A stretch of 35,347 bases of DNA from Streptomycetaceae bacterium (GCA_027483765.1 JAIXTW010000007.1:1-35347); one strand, 5' to 3'. Positions 24,209-32,707 are shown, numbered from the stretch's first letter. Program-made: numbers and translations. The notes: generated from the letters alone by a model not told the origin.

Positions 24209-25216
24209 ATGGCTAAGAAACTACGGTTCGCAATCATCGGCGCTGGTCGCATTGGATATGTCCATGCTGGCTCGGTTTACGATAACCCAGATGCGGAACT
24301 TGTTTATGTGGTCGATCCATTTGTCGAGTCTGCAACGAAAGTTGCCGCCGCATTTGGCGGAAAAGTTTCGAGTGACCCAGAAGCGGTCATCAACTCTGGT
24401 GAAATCGATGCTGTAATTATTGGCTCGCCTACCCCAACCCACGTACCACTTCTTGCAACTGCCATTAAAGCGGGCGTGCATGCCCTCTGCGAAAAGCCAA
24501 TCGATCTCGATATCGCTAATGTGGATTCACTGCGCCCTATCGCAAATGGCGCAAAAACAAATGTGACAATTGGTTTCAACCGTCGTCAAGACCCACAATT
24601 CAAAGCGGTTAAGGCTCGCGTTGATAAAGGTGAAATCGGAAAAGTTGAGCAAGTAGTCATCACGAGCCGCGACCCAGGACCTGCTCCACAGGCTTACATC
24701 GCAGTATCGGGTGGAATATTTAGAGATATGACGATTCATGATTTCGATATGGCTCGCTATTTTGTGCCAAACATTGTTGAAGTATCGGCAGTCGGCGCCA
24801 ACAGTTTCTGCGATTACATTAAAGAAGAGGACGACTTCGATAGCGTCAGCGTGATTCTCAAGGGTTCTGCAAACGAGATAGTAACAATCGTCAATTCGCG
24901 ACATTCAGCATACGGTTACGACCAGCGGCTAGAAGTCTTTGGTGACAAAGGAATGCTTCAAATCCGCAATCTGACAGATACGACTGTTCAATTGTTCTCT
25001 AAAGATGTTTCTGCGGCCGGCGAGCCATATATGGACTTCTTCCTAGAGCGTTACGCCGCTGCATATCGCAATGAATTAGCGCTCTTTATCGAAGGTATTG
25101 GCGCTGGAAAGAACTTAGGTTCTACCTACGACGATGGTCGCGCAGCACTAATCTTGGCCGATGCGGCACACGAATCTGCACGCACCGGCAAGGCGGTTCG
25201 AGTAAAACTCGACTAG
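24209..25216 (+). CDS. iolG: Inositol 2-dehydrogenase
   Basis: This 335-aa Gfo/Idh/MocA oxidoreductase oxidises myo-inositol to 2-keto-myo-inositol with NAD, the first step of the pathway. The Rossmann motif IIGAGRIGYVHA is at residues 9-20, and the catalytic triad candidates are K96 (EKPI), D173 and H177 (FRDMTIHDFD). ITSRDPGPAP is characteristic of IolG. It is the last gene of the operon. Its TAG stop shares CTAG with the stop of the convergent ABC ATPase, and no terminator lies between them. Ribosome binding site AGGA upstream. Confidence 0.9.
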   Translation: MAKKLRFAIIGAGRIGYVHAGSVYDNPDAELVYVVDPFVESATKVAAAFGGKVSSDPEAVINSGEIDAVIIGSPTPTHVPLLATAIKAGVHALCEKPIDLDIANVDSLRPIANGAKTNVTIGFNRRQDPQFKAVKARVDKGEIGKVEQVVITSRDPGPAPQAYIAVSGGIFRDMTIHDFDMARYFVPNIVEVSAVGANSFCDYIKEEDDFDSVSVILKGSANEIVTIVNSRHSAYGYDQRLEVFGDKGMLQIRNLTDTTVQLFSKDVSAAGEPYMDFFLERYAAAYRNELALFIEGIGAGKNLGSTYDDGRAALILADAAHESARTGKAVRVKLD

Positions 25217-26262
25217 GCGTTGGCAAAAAAGCGAATAGGTCCGCGGTGTTCGACCTTCACTAAATCCCCCACCGCAAAATCCATAGGACCAGCAACTCGG
25301 GCGCGAATAATTTCTGAGCTATCTGAAAGTTTTACCACCAACATCGCATCGTGGCCGTAATAATCTAACTGAATCAGAGTTCCAGCAACACCAGCTGCTG
25401 AACTTTTGGAAACCGAAATCTCTTCCGGGCGAATAACAACATAACCATTGTTAGTTGAGACGGCACCTGTTGGCGCGCTCAAGGTTGCAAGTGCATATGA
25501 GGTGCTTCCATCTTTAGCTTGGTGAGCGCTTAGTACTAATGCATCACCAGTGCTGACGGCTACAGAAGGTGAAATAGGTGATTCATAGACTTCTTCCGGT
25601 GATCCATACTGCGCAATCTTTCCATCTCGCATCAGAACGACTTTGTCGGACGAGACCAGCGCTTCTTCTCGATCGTGTGTTACCAAGATTGCTGTTGTGC
25701 CCTGAGCCCGCAGTAGTGCAACAACTTCTGAGCGAAGTTCATTTCGTAGCTCTGCATCGAGTGCCGAGAACGGTTCATCGAGCAGAACCATCTTTGGCTT
25801 AATGGCCAGAGCTCGAGCAAGAGCAACACGTGTTTGTTGACCACCAGAAAGTTCGGTAGGCATTTGATTCTCATAACCAGGCATGCCAATGAGTGCGAGC
25901 ATCTCAGAGATTGTCTTGGTGATTTCTGCTTGCGAGAATTCCTTCTTGCTAAGTCCGAAAGCAATATTCTGAGCAACGTTTAAATGTGGAAATAGGGCGC
26001 CTTGTTGCGGCACATACCCAGTGCGGCGTTTATTCGGTGGAAGTACAACCGATGAAAGTCCAACCAGTTGAGTTCCAAGTCGAATAGTTCCCTCGCGCGG
26101 TTGTAAGAGGCCCGCTATCGCTCGCAGCAAAGTTGTTTTCCCGCAACCAGATGGTCCAAGTAAGGATGCAATCTCTCCGGCTTGTAATGTGAATGAGAGA
26201 TCATTAATGACGGTGCGATCGCCGAAGTTGACGCTGAGATGAGAAACATCAAGTGAGGTCAC
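25213..26262 (-). CDS. Ferric-iron-type ABC transporter, ATP-binding protein
   Basis: This 349-aa ATPase is of the FbpC/PotA class. Walker A GPSGCGKTT is at residues 36-44, the signature ELSGGQQTRVALARAL at about 137-152, Walker B with DEPFSALDAELR near 162-173, and the switch His is in VTHDREEAL. A C-terminal TOBE-like domain follows from about residue 240 (VVIRPEEI near 275). It is the last gene of a three-gene operon with its fused permease and binding protein. The start overlaps the permease stop (ATGA). Iron is inferred from the partners. Confidence 0.9.
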   Translation of the reverse strand: MTSLDVSHLSVNFGDRTVINDLSFTLQAGEIASLLGPSGCGKTTLLRAIAGLLQPREGTIRLGTQLVGLSSVVLPPNKRRTGYVPQQGALFPHLNVAQNIAFGLSKKEFSQAEITKTISEMLALIGMPGYENQMPTELSGGQQTRVALARALAIKPKMVLLDEPFSALDAELRNELRSEVVALLRAQGTTAILVTHDREEALVSSDKVVLMRDGKIAQYGSPEEVYESPISPSVAVSTGDALVLSAHQAKDGSTSYALATLSAPTGAVSTNNGYVVIRPEEISVSKSSAAGVAGTLIQLDYYGHDAMLVVKLSDSSEIIRARVAGPMDFAVGDLVKVEHRGPIRFFANA

Positions 26263-27866
26263 ATCAGGCTCCCAACTCGTGTCTTAGTTCCATCTGCTTT
26301 AGATTCCCAATCTCCCCAAGGCAGGCTGAGAAGAAATGTTGGAATGGCTGCAATAAGAACTAAGAGTAAGGCGTAGGGGGCTGCATCATTAAATCGATTG
26401 ATTGCGGCATAGCTCCAGATCTGCGTTGCCAGCGTATCCATGCCAGTTGGGCGCAGCATGAGTGTTGCCGGAAGTTCTTTCATCGCTGTGAGAAAGACCA
26501 GGAGCGTACCTAGGCCAATGCTTGGAAGTGCGATCGGAATGACAACGGATGTAGTTACTTTGGTCTTGCTCTTTCCCAGGGTTGCCGCAACCTCTTTGAG
26601 AACTTGTGGCACCAGTTGCAGTGAGAAAGTCATTGAAGCTACCGCTTTTGCAAGGAAAAGTAGCGCGTATGCGAAAGCAAGGAGAAAAATTGATTGATAG
26701 ATGGGACCAAGTTTTGAACCAAGCGAGACCAGCGCCAGACCAATAACCACACCAGGTAGTGCATGGCCAATAAGAATGATTCGCTCTGAAACTCGTGAGA
26801 ATCTTCCGGCATGTGTAGCTATCAAAAAGCCGAGCGGGGCCGAGAAAAGAAGTGCGATAAGCGCACCAAGTGCTGAGACTGTAACTGTCGAGATAGCAGC
26901 ACTTGCTAGCCCAGAGATATCAAGTGGGTTTGGATTTCCAATAAATCTAGAAATCAATACATAGATGGGAAGAAATAGCGCCAGGGTTACATAAATACCA
27001 AGTGCAGAAATGAGTAAAGTCTTGAGGGATGCACTCTTGATTCGGGAGTCGTCAGTCGATAGTCGTTTAAAGACATTCTCTTTTGCTTTCTTATCTTTGA
27101 TTCTTTCATCAACCGAGATAAAGATAATGGAAGCCAGAATGAGCAGAAGAGAAATCACTGAGGCCGCGCCACGATCGTAGGAAGACTTAAACATATTTTG
27201 AATAGAGACCGTCAGTGTCTCAACATTAAGAAGAGAGACTGCTCCAAAATCACTGAGCACATAGAGTCCCGATAACAGGGCGCCAGCGCTGATGCTTCCT
27301 CGAATCTGTGGCAGAACTACTCGGAAGAAGATTTGAGTGCGTGTTAGTCCGAGGGTGCGAGCAACTTCAATAAACCCGCTATCAATTCGGCGAAGTGAGA
27401 CCAAAATTGCGAGCAGCATATAAGGCAAAGTTGTCAGAATTAATATGAAGGCAGCCGCGAATACTCCCGAGAGTGAAGGAATCAGCGCTAGCCAGGTGTA
27501 GGTGAAAACATAGGACGGAATCGCCAGCGGAAGTACAGCCGGCACAATGAGCAAATGCGCACGAGGCATGCGAACAAAGTGAATACCAGCAGCTATCAGC
27601 GTTCCAAGAAATATATTTACGATGACAACCATCGCCAACAAGGCAGTGGTTGTGCCCAGTACTTCAAGAGTCTTTCCCCGCAGCAGTAACTGAGCTATCT
27701 CAGGTAACGGCTTTTCGAAGGCGCGAATAATGAGGTAGATAAAGGGAATTAGAACAACGGCAAGGAGCAAGCCGACTAAGGCTAAGAGCGCTGGGTGAAT
27801 CGAAGCCGGTTCTCCACGTGAAGTGGAAAACCGGTGAGCGAGACCGTCCTTAACTCCTGTCGCCAT
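26259..27866 (-). CDS. Ferric-iron-type ABC transporter, fused two-domain permease
   Basis: This 535-aa permease has two tandem transmembrane domains and about 12 hydrophobic segments, as in FbpB/SfuB/CysW-fused iron permeases. Each half has an EAA-type coupling loop: IEVARTLGLTRTQIFFRVVLPQIRG in the first and LKEVAATLGKSKTKVTTSVVIPIALP in the second. Being a fusion, it needs no second permease gene. It lies between the binding-protein gene, 5 nt upstream, and the ATPase, which overlaps it by 4 nt. Confidence 0.9.
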   Translation of the reverse strand: MATGVKDGLAHRFSTSRGEPASIHPALLALVGLLLAVVLIPFIYLIIRAFEKPLPEIAQLLLRGKTLEVLGTTTALLAMVVIVNIFLGTLIAAGIHFVRMPRAHLLIVPAVLPLAIPSYVFTYTWLALIPSLSGVFAAAFILILTTLPYMLLAILVSLRRIDSGFIEVARTLGLTRTQIFFRVVLPQIRGSISAGALLSGLYVLSDFGAVSLLNVETLTVSIQNMFKSSYDRGAASVISLLLILASIIFISVDERIKDKKAKENVFKRLSTDDSRIKSASLKTLLISALGIYVTLALFLPIYVLISRFIGNPNPLDISGLASAAISTVTVSALGALIALLFSAPLGFLIATHAGRFSRVSERIILIGHALPGVVIGLALVSLGSKLGPIYQSIFLLAFAYALLFLAKAVASMTFSLQLVPQVLKEVAATLGKSKTKVTTSVVIPIALPSIGLGTLLVFLTAMKELPATLMLRPTGMDTLATQIWSYAAINRFNDAAPYALLLVLIAAIPTFLLSLPWGDWESKADGTKTRVGSLM

Positions 27867-27871
27867 AGGAA

Positions 27872-28894
27872 TTACAGCAATCCGACCTTCACCAAAAGAT
27901 CTTGTGTCTTTTGAATATCTTTAAGCGCGTTGAGATCCACTGATGGAGCTCCAATATCGGTAAGGACCGGTAGGCCAGCTGGAGCTTTGGCTCCATCAAT
28001 CAATGAGTACTCGTGTGTCTGGGCAACGAACTGATCTTGGGTCTTTTGTGATGTGAGAAAGTTGATTAACTCTTGCGCAGCCGCGTACTTCTTACTTGAT
28101 GTCAGCACTCCAGCTCCGGAGACGTTAATCATATTTCCAAGATCACCAGATTTGAAGAAACCATTTTTTACATTGATTTCTCTTCCGAGGCCTTCTGAAA
28201 CTTCCCAGATGTAATAGTGATTGACAAGCCCGATAGAAATCTCTTTCTTATCGATGGCTTCTACGATTGCGCTGTTCTTTGGATAGATACGCACATCATT
28301 CGCCTTGAGATCTTCCAACCACTTCTGGGCAAAGTCAGCGCCCTGCGCATTGATGAGCGCTGTTACAAATGCCTGGAATGAAGCGTTGCTTGGTGCAATT
28401 CCGAGTTTGCCCTTGTATGCAGCGTTACCAAGTTCGGTGACAGATGTTGGCAAAACTTTGAGTAAATCAGGGTTGTAAGCAAATACGCGAGCGCGACCGG
28501 TAACTCCTACCCAGTTTCGATTTGCTGCTACATATGTTGCGGGAATGCTCTCTGCGACATCATTCGGTAGCTCAATAAATAGATCTGCCTTGGCTACCGC
28601 ACCGAGTGAACCCGCATCCTGTGAAAGGAAGAGATCTGCTGGTGAATTAGCGCCCTCTTCTAAGATCTGGGCTGCAAGCTCTGCCGAATCTCCGTAACGA
28701 ACATTGAGCTTGATGCCTGCGGACTGTTCCCATTCAGCAAAGAATGGAGCGATAAATTCTTCCGAGCGACCTGAGTAGACAGTGAGTTCGGTGGCGTTGG
28801 CGACCTGTTCCTCAGAGCTGGAACAGCCCGTCATGAGGGATGCTGCAATGACTGCAGCAGTTGCGACAACGAGCGCTTTGAGCGACTTTTTCAC
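27872..28894 (-). CDS. Ferric-iron-type ABC transporter, substrate-binding lipoprotein
   Basis: This 340-aa protein has a lipoprotein signal peptide: basic MKKSLK, a hydrophobic run, and a lipobox ending at C24 (LMTGC). The mature part has the class II binding-protein pattern of FbpA/FutA (LTVYSGRSEEFIAPFFAEWEQ, LFLSQDAGSLGAVAKADLF). The adjacent Tyr pair in VNHYYIWEV matches the iron-coordinating tyrosines of that family. It captures ferric iron outside the membrane and hands it to the fused permease. The start codon is GTG, with AAGGGG 8 nt upstream. An operator-like palindrome overlaps its promoter. Confidence 0.9.
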   Translation of the reverse strand: MKKSLKALVVATAAVIAASLMTGCSSSEEQVANATELTVYSGRSEEFIAPFFAEWEQSAGIKLNVRYGDSAELAAQILEEGANSPADLFLSQDAGSLGAVAKADLFIELPNDVAESIPATYVAANRNWVGVTGRARVFAYNPDLLKVLPTSVTELGNAAYKGKLGIAPSNASFQAFVTALINAQGADFAQKWLEDLKANDVRIYPKNSAIVEAIDKKEISIGLVNHYYIWEVSEGLGREINVKNGFFKSGDLGNMINVSGAGVLTSSKKYAAAQELINFLTSQKTQDQFVAQTHEYSLIDGAKAPAGLPVLTDIGAPSVDLNALKDIQKTQDLLVKVGLL

Positions 28895-28951
28895 TGGTGA
28901 AACCCCTTATTTAGACCTCAGCTTGAGGGGCTATCTGCCCTCAGATGAGCG

Positions 28952-28980
28952 ACAGTAGTGGAGAATGGCGAAATACGCAA
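28952..28980 (-). promoter_or_regulatory. Promoter of the iron ABC transporter operon
   Basis: On the minus strand TTGCGT (28975-28980) and TACTGT (28952-28957) are exactly 17 bp apart. The leader of about 50 nt contains a small hairpin with arms CCTCA and TGAGG, near 28917-28929, before the ribosome binding site. Confidence 0.65.
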
Positions 28981-28995
28981 CATAAGTGTTGCGTA
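28974..28995. promoter_or_regulatory. 22-bp perfect inverted repeat, candidate shared operator
   Basis: Arms TACGCAACA and TGTTGCGTA (9 bp each) flank TAAG. The left arm contains the -35 box of the iron transporter promoter. The right arm lies just upstream of a possible heliorhodopsin promoter (TATATC at 29007-29012). It does not match the DtxR/IdeR or Fur consensus that I know, so the regulator is unidentified. Confidence 0.7.
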
Positions 28996-29054
28996 AATAC
29001 AAGGGGTATATCTTTGCCTCATTGCATAAATATTCAGCCTTAAGGAGAAGTTAC

Positions 29055-29849
29055 ATGTCATCAACAAGCACCGCAGTTGCAACCGGAGTAACTCCGGAAA
29101 AACTAGCCAACGTTCGCACATGGAATATCTCCCTCACTGTTTTGCACCTGGCTCAGGCTGTGGCGATGTTGCTGCTCACCAACGACTTCGCAATTAAGGT
29201 TTTGAATTCCTCACCCGACGGTCCCCCAGGCACTGAGGGTCTAGTGACAACAACTCTCTTTGAAGTTCGCATTGGTTGGGTGATTGCTGCATTTCTAGCG
29301 CTCGCTGGTTTAGATCACTTAATTACATCAACATTTGCCCGCAAGACATATGAAGCAGATCTCAAGAATGGAATCAACCGCTTCCGGTGGGCTGAATATT
29401 CCATAAGCGCATCTCTCATGGTTGCCGTCATCAGCATGTATTGGGGAATCTTGACCCTTTCCGCTTTAATCGCAGTTGTTGGTGCAAATATTGCAATGAT
29501 TCTCTTCGGTTGGTTACAAGAGAAGATGAATCCCCCAGGACGCACATCAACGACGATGATGCCATTCTGGTTTGGCACACTTGCTGGAATAGCACCTTGG
29601 CTCGCGATGGTGGCAAATATCTCGCAGGTCCCACTTGGTGAAGCTCCTGATGGACTTTTCCTAATCATGCTCGTTCAAGCAATTTTCTTCTTCTGCTTCG
29701 GCCTTAACCAATGGTTGCAATACCGAGGCATTGGAAAGTGGACTAGCTACATGTTTGGTGAGAAGACTTATTTGATCTTAAGTCTTGGTGCTAAATCGTT
29801 ATTGGCATGGCAGATCTTCGCGGTCTCACTTATTCCACTAACTAACTAG
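29055..29849 (+). CDS. Heliorhodopsin
   Basis: This 264-aa seven-helix retinal protein belongs to the heliorhodopsin family, which inserts with its N-terminus in the cytoplasm, opposite to type 1 rhodopsins. The retinal Schiff-base lysine is K247 in LGAKSLLAWQIF, and the counterion is E114 in RWAEYSISASLMVAVI. Two family histidines fall at H31 and H88. Heliorhodopsins show slow photocycles without ion pumping; a sensory or enzyme-regulating role has been proposed. The frame is open 23 codons upstream, but AAGGAGAAG (29042-29050) fixes the ATG at 29055. It is divergent from the iron transporter and shares its operator region. No retinal-synthesis gene is in the window. Confidence 0.95.
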   Translation: MSSTSTAVATGVTPEKLANVRTWNISLTVLHLAQAVAMLLLTNDFAIKVLNSSPDGPPGTEGLVTTTLFEVRIGWVIAAFLALAGLDHLITSTFARKTYEADLKNGINRFRWAEYSISASLMVAVISMYWGILTLSALIAVVGANIAMILFGWLQEKMNPPGRTSTTMMPFWFGTLAGIAPWLAMVANISQVPLGEAPDGLFLIMLVQAIFFFCFGLNQWLQYRGIGKWTSYMFGEKTYLILSLGAKSLLAWQIFAVSLIPLTN

Positions 29850-29853
29850 CGCT

Positions 29854-30648
29854 TCACACACCAGCCGTCTCTTTAATGAGCTTTATCGTGGTCTCACGGT
29901 GGTTCCACATAATCACGTGTGCGCAATTTGGTACCCGGATGAACTTTGCATGCTCTGGTAGGTAAGACTTTTCCTGCGCCAACGGCGCTGGCAGCGTTAA
30001 ATCACTACTTCCAAAGACGATGGAAACATTTACCCGCGAATCAATCTTCGAATCAAATCGTTTGCTTTTCATACCTTCCCACAATGGCTTGTAGCCTTTC
30101 GAACGAGCCATGGCAATGACTGAGTCTTTGCATGTTTCATAACTAAGGTCGCGCCACAGATGGGTAATTTTTCGGTAACCAATCGCCTTCAACGCCGGTA
30201 AGTGAAAAGCGATGGGCATAAAAAATTGCGTAATCTTGGCCAGGATTCTGGAATCAATACTCGGTGGAATCCTCATTGTTGGACCCTCCAGCCATAAACC
30301 AGCTGGGGCTAAAGCCGTAACGCTGGCAACACGTGTTGGTGCTAGCGCCGCCATTTCCAGGGTAATCCAGCCGCCAAGTGAGTTTCCGGCAACGTGCATC
30401 TCCTGCACATTATGAACTTCGTGCATGTGCCGCAAAATCATCGCTCCCAGCGAACGCGGATCATATTCCTCACCATTTACGAGAGCTGCTTCACCATGTC
30501 CAGGAAGATCAATGGAATAGACGGTGAATTCGTTTTTCAGTTCAGGAATCAGGCTCTTCCAAATCGTTCCAGCAGAACCTAGCCCATGGACTAATACAAG
30601 AGCTGGTTTAGAGTCGTGGCTCTTCGAAACCTTACTTGCAATACTCAC
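29854..30648 (-). CDS. Alpha/beta-hydrolase
   Basis: This 264-aa alpha/beta-hydrolase has the oxyanion motif HGLGSAG at residues 21-27 and DLPGHGEA. The nucleophile elbow GNSLGG gives S90, the acid lies in VFGSSDLTLP, and the catalytic His is in NCAHVIMWNH. It is the epoxide-hydrolase / esterase / MhpC type, without a signal peptide. The start codon is GTG with CATAAT exactly 6 nt upstream (minus strand, 30655-30660), so it is probably leaderless. The stop lies 4 bp from that of the convergent heliorhodopsin. The substrate is not predictable. The 131 bp upstream (30649-30779) hold nothing else that I can recognise. Confidence 0.88.
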   Translation of the reverse strand: MSIASKVSKSHDSKPALVLVHGLGSAGTIWKSLIPELKNEFTVYSIDLPGHGEAALVNGEEYDPRSLGAMILRHMHEVHNVQEMHVAGNSLGGWITLEMAALAPTRVASVTALAPAGLWLEGPTMRIPPSIDSRILAKITQFFMPIAFHLPALKAIGYRKITHLWRDLSYETCKDSVIAMARSKGYKPLWEGMKSKRFDSKIDSRVNVSIVFGSSDLTLPAPLAQEKSYLPEHAKFIRVPNCAHVIMWNHRETTIKLIKETAGV

Positions 30649-30779
30649 GCGCTAATTATGGCGCAGGTAGCTAGAAAACTTTAAAAATAACTGTGAATCG
30701 CGGGCCAGCAACGACAGGCCTTACGCCAGTATCAATAAAGGCAAGTCGAGGTGTAGCAACGCTCGGATAATTGTGAGCT

Positions 30780-31070
30780 TTACACACCCGACCAGTGGTC
30801 GACTTGAGGTGGGCTCGCGAAGTATTCGCCGATAGCTGCTCGCCATTGGATAAATGCATCGCTCTGACGAAATGCTACGGTGTGGTCTTCCAGGGTTTCC
30901 CAGTGAATAAGCAATGTGTATGTGTTGGCTCGCTCAATTCCCTTGTGCATTTCGAAATCGATAAATCCTTTGGATTTGGACAAGATTTCTGAGACTGCCT
31001 TCTTTACTGCGGCTTCGAATTTCAGATGGCTCTCAGGTAAGACTTCCATAAAGGCTATTTCAAGAATCAT
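30780..31070 (-). CDS. Antibiotic-biosynthesis-monooxygenase (ABM) domain protein
   Basis: This 96-aa protein is a single ferredoxin-like ABM domain: ILEIAFMEVLPESHLKFEAAVKKAVSEIL, then GFIDFEMHKGIERANTYTLLIHWETLEDHTVAFRQSDAFIQW. The second run, ending in the WETLEDH pattern, is diagnostic. Such small dimers include quinol monooxygenases, haem-degrading enzymes and uncharacterised proteins. The frame is open six codons further up, but a perfect TATAAT (31077-31082, minus strand) ends 6 nt before the ATG at 31070, which fixes a leaderless start there. Confidence 0.85.
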   Translation of the reverse strand: MILEIAFMEVLPESHLKFEAAVKKAVSEILSKSKGFIDFEMHKGIERANTYTLLIHWETLEDHTVAFRQSDAFIQWRAAIGEYFASPPQVDHWSGV

Positions 31071-31103
31071 TGCTGAATTATAAGGCACGTTAACCTAGAC
31101 AGA

Positions 31104-32138
31104 TCAGCCTTTAATGAATCCATTTTTAATCAAGTAATCCGCAGATTCTTTCAAGGTGACTTCGACAGGAATAAAATGAATACTCAATAAGCGCTGGGCT
31201 TTAGCCGAGCTGACATTCATCGGCTTTCCTAATTGAGGCAAAATAGCCTTTATTGAACCATCGAATAGTGAAAGCAAGCGAATAACGAATGTTGGCGCCT
31301 GCGCTGACTTGACCTTACTCTTTGGATACATGCTCTTTAACAACTGAGCTATCTCAACAAATGATCTTGATTCCGAGGAAGCAATTACGCGTTCACCTTT
31401 TGTATTTTCACTCTTGATAGCGTCAACGTGCATCTTGGCAACGTCTCGTACATCTACGATTGCGAATTTGAGATCCGGCAACATGGGATCACTTCCGTTT
31501 AAGATTCGTTCCACAACCGATATTGATGAGCCAAAGTTCTTATCTAATGGCGCGCCAAGCACGAGCACCGGATTGATCGTTGTTAGTGCGATTTCAGGGG
31601 CATCACTTTTGATGAAATCCCAGGCTGCCTTTTCAGCCAAAGTCTTCGACTTTGTATAAGCCACGCGCCCAACAGGATGCTCAACATCAGTCCACATGGT
31701 TTCGTCATATGCCAAAGCACCGGAAGTTAATTCACGCCCATAAATCGCTGCGACCGACGACGTAAGAATTACTCGCTTAACTCCAGCGCTTTTTGCAGCT
31801 CGTAGTGCTCTCAACGTGCCTTCGACAGCCGGGCGAATTAAATCATTCTCGTCTTTCGGCGAGGTGAGTGGGAAAGGCGATGCAGTGTGCATGAGCACAT
31901 CAATACCTTTGAGAGCAGAATCCCATCCTGAATCCTTCTCGAGATCTAACTCAATAAATGTTAGACGAGAATCTAATTTCGCACTGTCTAAAAGATGTGG
32001 AGTGACCGCATCACGAACTTCTGATGACTTTGAAAGCTTGCGGACTGAAGCGCGAACTTCATACCCCTGATTGAGTAATTGCAGTGTGATGTGCTTGCCG
32101 ATATATCCGCTTGCACCTGTGAGAAGTACGGTTGTCAT
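31104..32138 (-). CDS. NAD-dependent epimerase/dehydratase, dihydroflavonol-reductase-like
   Basis: This 344-aa extended SDR has the Rossmann motif LLTGASGYIGKH near residues 5-16, VLMHTASPFPL, and VILTSSVAAIYG with the catalytic Ser. YTKSKTLAEKAAW carries the Tyr/Lys pair. The order and the NPVLVLGAPL block resemble the dihydroflavonol-4-reductase / cinnamoyl-CoA-reductase branch. In bacteria such proteins reduce assorted ketones and aldehydes, and the substrate is unknown. TAGATT (32145-32150 on the minus strand) ends 6 nt before the ATG, indicating a leaderless mRNA. The leftmost copy of the 26-bp dispersed repeat is just upstream. Confidence 0.88.
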   Translation of the reverse strand: MTTVLLTGASGYIGKHITLQLLNQGYEVRASVRKLSKSSEVRDAVTPHLLDSAKLDSRLTFIELDLEKDSGWDSALKGIDVLMHTASPFPLTSPKDENDLIRPAVEGTLRALRAAKSAGVKRVILTSSVAAIYGRELTSGALAYDETMWTDVEHPVGRVAYTKSKTLAEKAAWDFIKSDAPEIALTTINPVLVLGAPLDKNFGSSISVVERILNGSDPMLPDLKFAIVDVRDVAKMHVDAIKSENTKGERVIASSESRSFVEIAQLLKSMYPKSKVKSAQAPTFVIRLLSLFDGSIKAILPQLGKPMNVSSAKAQRLLSIHFIPVEVTLKESADYLIKNGFIKG

Positions 32139-32167
32139 AAGGGAAATCTATTCCACAATTCGGGATA

Positions 32168-32193
32168 AAAGAAGAGTCGCCGAAAAAGCCAGG
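32168..32193 (-). repeat. RNase P 3'-end-like repeat, copy 1 (most diverged)
   Basis: The plus strand reads AAAGAAGAGTCGCC, then GAAAAA, then GCCAGG. The first 14 bases match copies 4 and 5, while the middle hexamer and end differ. It lies between the epimerase promoter and the SRPBCC stop. Confidence 0.75.
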
Positions 32194-32213
32194 TTAAATC
32201 TATGTGAAGACCT

Positions 32214-32696
32214 CTACTTCGCTTCAGCTGCTGCTTTAAGTCGAACTAAAGACTTCGCCACAGCAATCTGTGTCCACGGATATGCCTTGCGGAAGTTAAG
32301 CCATATCTGAGCAATTGCAGGGGCGAAAGTTCCATCAAAAGTCTCGGTCACTTCAGTTGAGCCGTTGCCAAGATCCACTAATTCATATCGCCATCTCCAG
32401 CGTCCAAGGTGGCGCCATGCAATCAGTTCATCTTTCTTATACTCAACAACTGTGTTTCTAATCCAATATGTAATACCCAGTCGCATCTTCATCCCAAATT
32501 TAGAACCAAGGACCAAAGTCTCTGGGCCACTGACATGGGCAGCAACCGTTGCACTCCCGTCAATATCTTTATGTCTCTTTGGATTACTCAGCAGACTAAA
32601 GATCTTGGATGGGCTTGTCTCAACAACGATTCGAGCAGATTTAACTTTTGGGTTACCAGTTTCCAGAATCACGGAACGCACCTTGTCAGTACTCAT
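32214..32696 (-). CDS. SRPBCC-family (START-like) protein
   Basis: This 160-aa protein has a START/SRPBCC fold pattern: SARIVVETSPSKIFSLLSNPKRHKDIDGS at the start of the domain, and WRHLGRWRWRYELVDLGNGSTEVTETFDG in the second half. Such proteins bind hydrophobic ligands or act as small cyclases and dehydratases; function unknown here. The frame is open 15 codons upstream, but TATACT (32703-32708, minus strand) ends 6 nt before the ATG at 32696, a leaderless arrangement. Its promoter touches repeat copy 2, and its stop lies 20 bp from copy 1, so the gene fills one inter-repeat segment. Confidence 0.82.
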   Translation of the reverse strand: MSTDKVRSVILETGNPKVKSARIVVETSPSKIFSLLSNPKRHKDIDGSATVAAHVSGPETLVLGSKFGMKMRLGITYWIRNTVVEYKKDELIAWRHLGRWRWRYELVDLGNGSTEVTETFDGTFAPAIAQIWLNFRKAYPWTQIAVAKSLVRLKAAAEAK

Positions 32697-32707
32697 GCCT
32701 TGAGTAT

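Noticed and set aside
25213-28894. ABC transporter as the inositol importer of the adjacent operon
   Set aside because: The binding protein has the YY pair and overall pattern of ferric-iron proteins, and the fused permease and FbpC-type ATPase are those of iron systems; it is also transcribed in the opposite direction.
28986-29054. N-terminal 23-residue extension of heliorhodopsin
   Set aside because: The extension would run through the palindrome and promoter region, is very basic, and ignores the strong AAGGAGAAG in front of the ATG at 29055.
30671-30859. Possible 62-codon minus-strand gene between the hydrolase and ABM genes
   Set aside because: It overlaps the end of the ABM gene in another frame, has no ribosome binding site or -10 box at its start, and encodes no recognisable domain.
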